Assembly: GCA_964518595.1 (NCBI GenBank)
Contig: CAZFHA010000014.1
Location: forward strand, 1 to 64,000
Direction of reading: 5' to 3'
DNA from: CAZFHA01 sp964518595
Lineage (GTDB): Bacteria; Bacillota; Clostridia; Saccharofermentanales; Saccharofermentanaceae
DNA length: 64,000 nucleotides
Part shown: piece by piece, positions 8,201 to 14,990 of the stretch
How positions within the stretch are numbered: the first letter of the stretch is position 1
Layout: each line of letters begins with the position of its first letter
The notes under the pieces: model-generated
Database searches by the model: none
Seen by the model: only the letters and a program-made list of their open reading frames with translations
What the model was told of the DNA's origin: nothing
Program-made: the position numbers and the translations under genes

Positions 8201-10735
8201 AGCCGGATCATCAAAAATAATCACATAATCCGTCATCTCAGCTGTCAAAGCAGCCGGAGTTATAGTAAGGCTTCCGTTTACAGCCAAAATATTAGGGAAA
8301 AAGGCTGTTACATCTTGGTTAAGAAGATTGCGAATAATAATGCCGGAAACTACATTGTTGCCAACAGCACTATCGGCTACATTGGTAACAGAACCTGTCA
8401 CAGTAGCTTCCAAGGTAAACCCAATCGGTAAACCCAGCACGGTATAATCATCATCCGTCAAAGGCGTACCATCATAAGTTTTGCTGTTGCTATCTGCAGT
8501 TACAATAATCTGCCGACTATTCGTCTGAACTGTTAGAAGTCCGGGCAGGTAGGTGATAAGATAGTTAGCCGCCACTCCACCCGAAGGGATAATTCCGTAG
8601 CCGCCAGGGGCATCACCCTGAACATAACTGCCGGTCAAAGTTACCGGAGTAGTTAATACAGCTTCCGTCTCTCCATTCACAAAGCCAGAATAGCTGGCTG
8701 TATAGCTAGGAACCGGATCATTAAAGTTAACAATATAGTTGTCAGCTACTACCGTTAAGGGTGCTGGTTGGATAGATAAAGTTCCATTAACCAGCACAAT
8801 ATTGGAAAAGTAAGCTGTTACATCTTCACTGGCTCCATTTAAAAGAACCACATCAGAAAGTTGATTATTACCGGATACGGTATCCGCCACATTAGTCACA
8901 GAACCGCTGACAGTTGCAGAAAGGTTATAGCCCACTGGCAAACCGGTAGTTATATAGTTATTGTTAGTTAGAGCATTACCGTCGTAAGTTTTTGTCGCAC
9001 TGGCAGCTGTAACGGTAATTAAAGTAGTATTCGGCGCTACCGTAAGAACGCCAGGCAAATAGTTTACCGTGTAGTTAGGAGCTACCACATTGGAAGCATT
9101 TATAAGAAACATTTGTGGAGCATCACCTTGAGCATAGCCGCAAGTTAAAGTAGCTGGTGTGGTAATTACCGACTCGTTTTCACCATTGACAAAACCACTG
9201 TAGCTAACTGTGTAGGTAGGAACAGGGTCTAAATAGTTAATGCTAATATCTGCCGCCTCAGCAGTAAGGGGCGCAGGTATAATCGTCAATGTACCAGGTG
9301 CTAGTATAATGTTAGGAAAATAGGCTGTTACATCTTGGTTAGCAGCATTATAGATTGTCACCCCAGTCACGATATTATTATTTGCCGTATTATCGGCCAC
9401 ATTAGTCACAGAACCGGAAATAGTAACAGACATAGTAAAGCCAGCTGGCAAACCCGTTTGAACATAAGTATTTTTGGTTAAAGGTGTGCCGTCATAAGTC
9501 TTGCTACCACTACCGGCAGTAACCGTGATCTGGCTCGTATTAGGTAAAACCGTTAAGGAAGCCGGTTGATAACTAATACTATAGTTAGCGGCTGCCGCAC
9601 CGGAGACTGAAATAGGATAAGTGCCGGGAGCACTCCCTACAATGTAGCTACAAGAAGTCACTGCCGGACTGGTCAGAACTGCTGTAGTTTCACCATTCAC
9701 AAAACCAGTATACGTTAATGTATAGGTAGGTATAGGATCACCGTAATTCACAATCTTATTATCGGCCTTAATTAATAGAGGTGCCGGTGTCACAGTTAAG
9801 GTACCATTAATCTTGGTAATGACATACCAACTGGTAACATCAGCATTAGATGCATCCCGGATTGTTACTGCGCCTACAGTATTGGCAGAAGAGCCGACTA
9901 CAGTACGGCTACCACTAATGCTTACTGTAGCAGTATGACCGGAAGCAAGCCCTGTAAGTCCAACGGTATAGCCACTGTTAGTCAAAGGAAGTCCATCATA
10001 TACCTTTGAAGCAGAATTTGCAGTAATGCTAATATTCCTTGTGGTAATAATCAAACGACCTTCTTTTATAGAACTGGGATCACCTTGCAAGTCATAATTA
10101 GAGTTAATAAAGTAAAAAGTTTTGACCGTTACGTGATAGCCGGTACTACTGATACTTTCAGCCGGAGTTCTCTGATACTCTACATAATAATCCACTCCAT
10201 CCACTAGCCCGGCAGGCATACCTAAAAGTACCGGTCTGGGATCAGGAGTACCATACTCTTTACTGGTATCACTGACAGTTAATGCTGTTGCCCAGACGTT
10301 TATCTTTTTAGCTGCCGGAGCAATACCCATAAAAGTCCCTTCCACCTGATCCATATAGGTGGCTCGAATATCTAAGTCAGCTTGAACATTCAGATAAGCA
10401 TCAGACTCCCAGCCACTAAAGACCTGTCCTTCAGGCGCAGGAGCCTCTGCGGGAGGAACTGCAGCCTCGCCCTGGGCTATAGTTTGAGCCTCACCCACTA
10501 AAGTATCGGAGTAATCAAGAAATCTTACGGTAAATTCTGGAACAGAGCTCTGTTGGGTAGAGCTGTCAGCCCCAGATGTATCCGAACCTAAGGCTTCGGA
10601 TTGGCTTGGATTATTTGTAACCTCTGTCGCTTGTGCTTGTACGGGTAGCTGAATCATGGCCGCCCATAAAGTACTGGCAAGGGTTAGAGCTAAAATGCGT
10701 CGGGGTAAGCTGATTCGTGGTTCTCTTTTTTTCAT
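5288..10735 (-). CDS. Giant wall-anchored surface protein of alternating YDG and MBG-type repeats
   Basis: An 1,815-residue secreted protein. The start at 10735 is preferred over the in-frame one at 10756 because AGGAG sits 8 nt upstream. Residues 1-35 form a signal peptide (cleavage near VQAQA). A half InlB-like motif (VFSGWESDAYLNV) follows. The rest alternates nine K-x-YDG-x-xLT units with eight MBG-type units marked by DPxPTY...YTGFVNGE. The C-terminus has IIKTGE at about 1772-1777, a hydrophobic stretch and a KRKKDKK tail, so sortase-type anchoring is expected, although the Leu-Pro of LPXTG is missing. The repeats are probably a stalk of stacked beta domains; no catalytic or adhesive head is visible. 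The gene is flanked by its own promoter and terminator and sits beside another giant surface protein. Confidence 0.88.
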   Translation of the reverse strand: MKKREPRISLPRRILALTLASTLWAAMIQLPVQAQATEVTNNPSQSEALGSDTSGADSSTQQSSVPEFTVRFLDYSDTLVGEAQTIAQGEAAVPPAEAPAPEGQVFSGWESDAYLNVQADLDIRATYMDQVEGTFMGIAPAAKKINVWATALTVSDTSKEYGTPDPRPVLLGMPAGLVDGVDYYVEYQRTPAESISSTGYHVTVKTFYFINSNYDLQGDPSSIKEGRLIITTRNISITANSASKVYDGLPLTNSGYTVGLTGLASGHTATVSISGSRTVVGSSANTVGAVTIRDASNADVTSWYVITKINGTLTVTPAPLLIKADNKIVNYGDPIPTYTLTYTGFVNGETTAVLTSPAVTSCSYIVGSAPGTYPISVSGAAAANYSISYQPASLTVLPNTSQITVTAGSGSKTYDGTPLTKNTYVQTGLPAGFTMSVTISGSVTNVADNTANNNIVTGVTIYNAANQDVTAYFPNIILAPGTLTIIPAPLTAEAADISINYLDPVPTYTVSYSGFVNGENESVITTPATLTCGYAQGDAPQMFLINASNVVAPNYTVNYLPGVLTVAPNTTLITVTAASATKTYDGNALTNNNYITTGLPVGYNLSATVSGSVTNVADTVSGNNQLSDVVLLNGASEDVTAYFSNIVLVNGTLSIQPAPLTVVADNYIVNFNDPVPSYTASYSGFVNGETEAVLTTPVTLTGSYVQGDAPGGYGIIPSGGVAANYLITYLPGLLTVQTNSRQIIVTADSNSKTYDGTPLTDDDYTVLGLPIGFTLEATVTGSVTNVADSAVGNNVVSGIIIRNLLNQDVTAFFPNILAVNGSLTITPAALTAEMTDYVIIFDDPAPTYGVTYTGFVNGETETVLTNPTTAACSYAQGDPVGQYPITGSGATAANYSISYLAGTLTVAPDSDQITVLASYASKTYDGTPLTSSNYTVIGLPAGYSAQVTISGSATHVVDSIPGNNVVGTVTIYDDAMVDVTGNFSNIVKIDGTLTITPATITAKMDDQVISYLDPAPTYGTTYTGFVNGETEAVLLTPTTPTCAYAPGDYAGSYDIFGSGASAADYVFSYQQGTLTVQKNDTQLVFTAASDSKIYDGTALTNSTYFTSGILPQDFTAEVTVVGTALHVPDSVPGNNQITSVIIKDGSNIDVTANFSNITAVNGTLTITPKTLIGNVDNESVTFGDAPPVYHITYAGFVPGEDESAISEEGTITCSYVTGAATGSYPISASGGLAQDYTFVYVPGTLTVMPYSQTITVVAAYATKVYDGTALTASGYTVVGTLPTGYTLEAVVTGSATNVADSLIGNNVVTSVIIRNASNEDVTANFSNLNKVNGTLTITPAPLTIEARDLVVSFTDPEPIYTAIYTGFVNGETVAVLTSPVSFSGTYHQGDEPGVYSITDFGAAAANYVITYLPGVVVVTASEDQITVLADSNSKPYDGSPLTDAGYNVVGLPDGYTLQATVSGTVTNVADTTNNNNVITSFTIYDDTMTDVTADFANVVLVPGTLSVTTDPLVAKMQDMEVPYGAPIPAYTVTYSGFVNNETEAVLTAPTVAEGTYTQGSIPGTYTITGKGASASNYTIYYQPGALVVTENHTAIVVTSADATKVYDGMPLTNHNFTQTGLPEGYHLSVEVTGAVTNVDPLIWTDANLAEMEPTTVFHNNTIGKITIYNHANEDVTAYFSNISKSEGALWITPKDVVITANSFSKEVGAKDPTLTAMVTGAVNNETLNYELERVAGETVGEYVINVKAGENPNYTVTTNPGKLTITAKPTPIIKTGETQGITIIIAAAALALGALTTGIILVKRKKDKKENHSTK

Positions 10736-10773
10736 TTTATCAACTCCTAACTGCACGATGTATCGTCTCTCAA

Positions 10774-10802
10774 TCTATATAGCCAAATCATGCCATATTC
10801 AA
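10774..10802 (-). promoter_or_regulatory. Candidate promoter of the MBG-repeat gene
   Basis: On the minus strand, TTGAAT (10797-10802) and TATAGA (10774-10779) are separated by exactly 17 bp. They lie about 40 bp upstream of the start codon at 10735. Confidence 0.55.
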
Positions 10803-11131
10803 CCCGAAAACAAGACTGAATAGGCATAATAACACTTATGGAAAGAATACAACCTTTTCACAGAAATGTCAATTATGTGTTTTTTTTGTGAATTAATTCT
10901 TCACAAAATAAAATTGTTACTGAGTAAGTTATTGATAAAAGGAAATTTCAACAACACTTGCCTATCATTTTGTAACGTGCTAATACGTAAAATATGATTA
11001 AAATTTGCAGTTAAATATGGTAATTGAATATCTAGATTATGATTTTCAAAGGCAATATTATTGACATTTTGTTCTCTTTGCTTGCAAATAAAGAATCTAT
11101 AACAAAATAGTAAAATCATAGCCAATTTAGG
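10803..11131. other. AT-rich intergenic stretch, no gene seen
   Basis: Very AT-rich, with poly-T and poly-A tracts. An open frame on the minus strand has no ribosome site, atypical composition and no family features, so I do not call it. This is probably the degraded inner side of the lost element whose integrase tail follows at 11132. Confidence 0.4.
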
Positions 11132-11389
11132 TTGGTTTTTCTCCGAAACCACTGGGCAAAATTTAGAGACGCAAACGGTTTTAAGTCTAGCCCTCAAGGT
11201 CTACGTCACACATTTGTCAGCCTAACAAAAAACGACCTCCCCGTGCAGCTACTAAAGGCTATCGTCGGACACAGTGCCAATATGGACACCTTTGGCCATT
11301 ATGGCCACGAGGTGGACGGTGAAAAGCAAAGGACGGCTAAAATTTTGGACGTCACTTTTCGGACTCTCTTTGACGGTACCAAAGATTAG
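11132..11389 (+). pseudogene. C-terminal remnant of a phage-type tyrosine recombinase (integrase)
   Basis: About 85 residues match only the end of the tyrosine recombinase catalytic domain. LRHTFVSL holds the Arg and His of the active site, IVGHSANMDTFGHYGHE holds the second His and the Tyr nucleophile, and a typical charged tail follows. A full integrase of this type is about 370-400 residues; the arm-binding, core-binding and first catalytic segments are missing, and the DNA upstream is AT-rich and unrelated. The fragment ends 68 bp from the 3' end of the tmRNA gene, a common attachment site for such integrases. It is read as a relic of a decayed prophage or island, not a working gene. Confidence 0.8.
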
Positions 11390-11420
11390 TTGTACCTTTG
11401 GTAGTACCTCTAAGACATGT

Positions 11421-11453
11421 AAAAACCCCAAAACCTTACAGGTTCTAGGGTTT
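11421..11453 (-). terminator. tmRNA terminator
   Basis: On the minus strand, AAACCCTAGAACC and GGTTTTGGGGTTT form a 13-bp stem (two G-U pairs) around TGTAA, ending in a T-run. It begins 4 nt past the CCA end of the tmRNA. On the plus strand it may also end transcription of the integrase remnant. Confidence 0.75.
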
Positions 11454-11457
11454 ATTG

Positions 11458-11838
11458 TGGTGGAGGCGAGGAGAATCGAACTCCTGTCCGAAACCATATC
11501 CTCTGAAGCGTCTCCGGGTGCAGTCAGTGTATAGAGTATTCCCCTCTGTATCAGGCCCGCTGACAGGCCGATACCTCCGGTAGCTTCATAAATACATCTC
11601 AACGGCAAAGCTTAGATTGAGGCGTTTCCCCGTTTAACCTGCCAACAGGTAAGGTCTGCTGTCTGACATCCCAAACCCACCCAGCAGATCGGATGGTAGG
11701 ATGCGAAGCTGATTAAGCAGCTACGAGTTGTGTTTTAGAGTTTGCAATTACTTGCTATCCCGTTTTTTAAAGAGGCCAACGAGAATCCTCTACCCGCTTC
11801 TCCAGTCTCAACGACCCCGTCGAAACCAGTGCGCCCCC
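11458..11838 (-). ncRNA. ssrA: Transfer-messenger RNA (tmRNA)
   Basis: The 5' end (GGGGGCGCACTGGTTTCGAC) and the 3' end (GGAGTTCGATTCTCCTCGCC, then TCCACCA) are the tRNA-like parts of a one-piece tmRNA, 381 nt with encoded CCA. The tag frame spans 11745 to 11713: GCA resume codon after TAATT, then AAC TCT AAA ACA CAA CTC GTA GCT GCT TAA. The tag is therefore (A)ANSKTQLVAA, ending in the usual hydrophobic-Ala-Ala degradation signal. With SmpB it rescues stalled ribosomes and marks the nascent chain for proteolysis. The gene has its own promoter and terminator and borders an integrase remnant. Confidence 0.95.
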
Positions 11839-11857
11839 AAGTTAACTTGGTACTCTT

Positions 11858-11886
11858 ATTATCCCATATTTCGGGCTAAATTACAA
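11858..11886 (-). promoter_or_regulatory. ssrA promoter
   Basis: On the minus strand, TTGTAA (11881-11886) and GATAAT (11858-11863) have a 17-bp spacer. They lie about 20 bp upstream of the tmRNA 5' end, which itself overlaps a perfect 14-bp palindrome, CCAAGTTAACTTGG (11837-11850). Confidence 0.65.
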
Positions 11887-12041
11887 GGTATTCCCCCCCT
11901 CTAATAGAATTTCAAGCTGATTTTCCACTATAAATTGAAGGGTTCTATGCAATAACTAAGCCCTTTATCAGAAAGACAATAATTCTATTTTACCTTATGA
12001 GAAGATTGACATATAATAATAAAGATTGAGAGGTAGTAGGA

Positions 12042-13199
12042 ATGAAAGAAGCAGTGGTAGTAGGATTAGGTTTTGCTGGAGGAGTTATGGCAAGAGAACT
12101 GGCTGAAGCCGGTTATCAGGTTGTAGCTTTGGACAGACGTAATCATATTGCCGGCAATATGTATGAAGCTCTTAGAAGTAATGGACTGCGTGTGCATCTC
12201 TATGGGCCACATATTTTTCATACTCACTCTGACAGGGTGTATCAATACCTGCAGAAATTTAGCGACTTTTACCCCTACACCCATAGGGTATTGGGAAAAA
12301 TTAATGGCAAACTCATCCCCATACCTTTCAACTTTACCGGAATTGATCAGCTCTTTTCTGAAGAGAAAGCCGCTATGCTGAAAGAACAGTTAAGCCAAGC
12401 CTTTCCTCTTAAAGATCGGATCAGCGTTTCCGAACTACTTGAGCATTCTAATGACAATATTGCCCAGTTGGGGCAATTTATTTTTGAAAGAGTTTTTGTA
12501 AACTACACGGCTAAACAATGGGGCGTTCCTGTTAGTGAGGTAGATACTTCGGTGATTAATCGAGTTCCTGTAGTAATTGGCTACGATGACCGATATTTTT
12601 CTGACCCTTATCAAGCCATGCCCAAGGAGGGATACAGTGCTTTGTTTCAGGAACTTTTGTCCCACCCCAATATATCTGTTCAACTAGGCTGTGAAGCTAG
12701 TGACTATCTGAAATTGGATTTTTCTCGTGGGGAAGTCAATTTTAGAGGCAGTCAGTTTTCTGGCCCCCTCTGCTATAGTGGTGCTCTTGACGAGCTATGT
12801 CATTATCAGTTGGGAGAACTACCCTATCGTAGTTTAGATATGAATTTTGAGGATTTAGATTGTGAAGTCTTTCAACCTACAGCGGTGGTAAATTATCCCA
12901 ATGAGGAAGACTATACACGAATCACAGAATTTAAACACCTTACCCTCCAGAAGGCAGCGGGAAAAACCAGCATTTTAAAAGAAATACCCAAAGCCTATCA
13001 AGTTGGAAAGGGAGAAGTCCCCTATTACCCTATTCTCGGAACGGAGAATCAAAACTTATATAATAGGTATCGGAATTTGGTTAAAGACTTTTCTCAACTT
13101 TATCTTTGCGGCCGACTGGCTGAATACCGCTACTATAATATGGACGCAGTTATTCATCGTGCCCTAGAAGTTTCTGCTCAGATCATTGAAAAGAAATAA
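12042..13199 (+). CDS. glf: UDP-galactopyranose mutase
   Basis: A 385-residue flavoenzyme that interconverts UDP-galactopyranose and UDP-galactofuranose, the donor for galactofuranose in surface polysaccharides. The N-terminal FAD-binding Rossmann motif is VVGLGFAGGVMARELAEAG, followed by the acidic strand end LDRRNHIAGNMYE. HIFHT, the central YTAKQWG segment and the C-terminal RLAEYRYYNMDAVI (flavin and substrate contacts) are all typical, and the length is normal for the family. The ATG has GAGAGG/AGG motifs just upstream. It is followed after 49 bp by a GT2 glycosyltransferase, so the pair probably supplies and transfers sugar for a cell-wall glycan. Cytoplasmic. Confidence 0.95.
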   Translation: MKEAVVVGLGFAGGVMARELAEAGYQVVALDRRNHIAGNMYEALRSNGLRVHLYGPHIFHTHSDRVYQYLQKFSDFYPYTHRVLGKINGKLIPIPFNFTGIDQLFSEEKAAMLKEQLSQAFPLKDRISVSELLEHSNDNIAQLGQFIFERVFVNYTAKQWGVPVSEVDTSVINRVPVVIGYDDRYFSDPYQAMPKEGYSALFQELLSHPNISVQLGCEASDYLKLDFSRGEVNFRGSQFSGPLCYSGALDELCHYQLGELPYRSLDMNFEDLDCEVFQPTAVVNYPNEEDYTRITEFKHLTLQKAAGKTSILKEIPKAYQVGKGEVPYYPILGTENQNLYNRYRNLVKDFSQLYLCGRLAEYRYYNMDAVIHRALEVSAQIIEKK

Positions 13200-13248
13200 G
13201 TGTATCCGCCGCCCCCCTACTTTTAAACAGAAAGGACAGGAGAAAGTA

Positions 13249-14001
13249 ATGAATCCCTGCACACCCAAGCTTAGTAACCCTGATATGAGTTGTCTCTATA
13301 TTGTAATTCCTGCCTACAACGAAGAAATGAATATCGAGAATGTGGTAGAAGAATGGCATCAAATTGTATCTCAAGTGGGGGAAGGATCCCGCTTAGTGGT
13401 TTTTGATGATGGTAGTAAAGACCAGACCTATAGCAGGCTTAAAGCTTTGGAAGAACAATATCCTCAACTGCAAGCAGTTACCAAGGCTAACTCCGGGCAT
13501 GGCGCTACACTACTCTATGCTTACGAGTATGCACTGTCGGCTGGTGCCGATTATATCTTTCAGACTGACAGTGATGGGCAGACACTGGCCTCGGAATTTT
13601 ATGAATTTTGGGAGAATCGCTTACTCCATCCGGCAATTATTGGCTATCGCCAACATCGGCAAGATGGTTGGTCTCGGGTGTTTGTGACTAAGGTTCTCAA
13701 ACTGGTCTTGCGTATCATCTTTAGAATCAAGGTTACAGACGCTAACACCCCTTATCGTCTCTTTCAACGACTAACCTTGGAACGCTATCTGCCGCTTATC
13801 CCGGAAAATTTTAATCTATCCAATGTTTTGCTTACGGTGCTCATGTTGGATCAAGGCGAGGATGTGCTTTTTCTGCCCATCACCTTCCGTCCCAGACAAG
13901 GCGGCAAGAACTCAATTAATTTACGCCGAATTTTTAAAATCGGCCGCCAAGCGCTGAAGGATTTTCGTCAAATTAGAAACAGCCTTAAGAAAAGCCACTA
14001 A
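13249..14001 (+). CDS. Family 2 glycosyltransferase (DPM/GtrB-like)
   Basis: A 250-residue GT-A fold enzyme. The start at 13249 has AGGAG 6 nt upstream; an earlier in-frame ATG inside glf lacks one. The N-terminus reads YIVIPAYNEEMNIENVVEEW. The nucleotide-sugar motif is VVFDDGSKD and the metal-binding motif is QTDSDGQ. RQGGKNSIN near the C-terminus resembles polyprenyl-phosphate sugar transferases. There are no C-terminal membrane helices, so it probably works at the inner face of the membrane. It is likely co-transcribed with glf. Whether it uses UDP-galactofuranose or makes a lipid-linked sugar cannot be decided from sequence. Confidence 0.85.
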   Translation: MNPCTPKLSNPDMSCLYIVIPAYNEEMNIENVVEEWHQIVSQVGEGSRLVVFDDGSKDQTYSRLKALEEQYPQLQAVTKANSGHGATLLYAYEYALSAGADYIFQTDSDGQTLASEFYEFWENRLLHPAIIGYRQHRQDGWSRVFVTKVLKLVLRIIFRIKVTDANTPYRLFQRLTLERYLPLIPENFNLSNVLLTVLMLDQGEDVLFLPITFRPRQGGKNSINLRRIFKIGRQALKDFRQIRNSLKKSH

Positions 14002-14017
14002 GCTATAGCCTTTTGCG

Positions 14018-14635
14018 CTACCAGCTACGTTTGGCTAGAATACCTTCCATGGTATCTGCAACCGCTTCACAGCTGTCTAAAATTCCTTCTAAAGCATCAT
14101 AAACGCTCTTTCCCTTAATAATCTCAACAGCATCTTGATTTTGAGAAAAGAGCTTTTTGACGGCCTTTTGATAAATTTGGTCGCCTTCCTCCTCTATGGA
14201 GTTTACTTTTATAATCAGCTCCTGTAAAAGAACGGTTCCTTGAAGGTTACTGCACTCAGCAGCGGCCTCTACCAGTAGAAGACAACTCTTTTCTATCAAT
14301 CTGGTTAACGCTAAAGCCGAATCAGACAGGCTTGTTATCCCCAGCATTTCAAACAGGATCGCCCCCTCATCAATTGCATCAATCAGACTTTCAAACTGAT
14401 TGCCTAAGGCCAAAATATCTCCACGCTCCAAAGGGGGAACAAAATCTCGGTTTAGTTGATAACAGAGTTTATGAAAAAGCTCGTCTCCTTGATTTTCAAT
14501 CTCATGGAGTGTCTTTGCCAGAACCGAAACAGATTCAAGGTTAACGGATAAATCTGCTAGAATTTGAGCGCCTTTAAGGGCTAATTCTGCCCCTTGATTA
14601 AAATAATCAAAATAAGAGTCTTGTCCTCTACCCAT
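14018..14635 (-). CDS. DUF47 (PhoU-like) family protein
   Basis: A 205-residue all-helical protein of the DUF47/PhoU-like family (YkaA type). Conserved acidic pairs include EIENQGDELFH in the first half and SIEEEGDQIYQKAV in the second, the positions that bind metal clusters in PhoU-type bundles. The start at 14635 is fixed by AGGAGG 7 nt upstream. DUF47 genes usually sit next to a Pit-type phosphate transporter and are thought to control it; no transporter is adjacent here. The gene is convergent with the GT2 gene and divergent from the adhesin. Cytoplasmic. Confidence 0.85.
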   Translation of the reverse strand: MGRGQDSYFDYFNQGAELALKGAQILADLSVNLESVSVLAKTLHEIENQGDELFHKLCYQLNRDFVPPLERGDILALGNQFESLIDAIDEGAILFEMLGITSLSDSALALTRLIEKSCLLLVEAAAECSNLQGTVLLQELIIKVNSIEEEGDQIYQKAVKKLFSQNQDAVEIIKGKSVYDALEGILDSCEAVADTMEGILAKRSW

Positions 14636-14876
14636 GCCAAACCTCCTGTACTACGAGTATGGTAATTCAAATACACTTGGTCTAGTGCCATTCTAGAACT
14701 CTATAATAATAGTAATTTGAAAGTATACTATATTTTATCACAGCCAGTTATCTAAGCTCAAATTCTTGGTAAAAAAAAATCCTTTTCTGGTCGATATAAA
14801 ATTTTTCATTTACAAAACAACACTATGCTGGTACACTTTCAAGTGAATGATCATAAATAAATGAAACATTCTTCAC

Positions 14877-14965
14877 CTAATTCTAAATCTAATTTAATCT
14901 AAATCTAATTCAGTCCAAATCTAATTCTGGTTCAATCTAATTCTGGTTCAATCTAATTCTGGTTC
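14877..14965 (+). repeat. Three perfect 16-bp tandem repeats in the adhesin leader
   Basis: The unit AATCTAATTCTGGTTC occurs three times without a break at 14918-14933, 14934-14949 and 14950-14965. Degenerate versions of the CTAAT-rich unit extend back to about 14877. The array ends 12 bp before the AAGGAG ribosome site of the wall-anchored adhesin. The rest of the 355-bp gap (14636-14990) is AT-rich, with no gene. Confidence 0.9.
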
Positions 14966-14990
14966 AATTTAAATCCAAGGAGTGTACGTT

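Noticed and set aside
10901..11197. 98-residue minus-strand frame in the AT-rich gap
   Set aside because: No ribosome site, no family features, and it overlaps the integrase remnant antisense.
14918..14965. 16-bp repeats considered as CRISPR
   Set aside because: Repeats are too short and directly adjacent, with no spacers and no cas genes.
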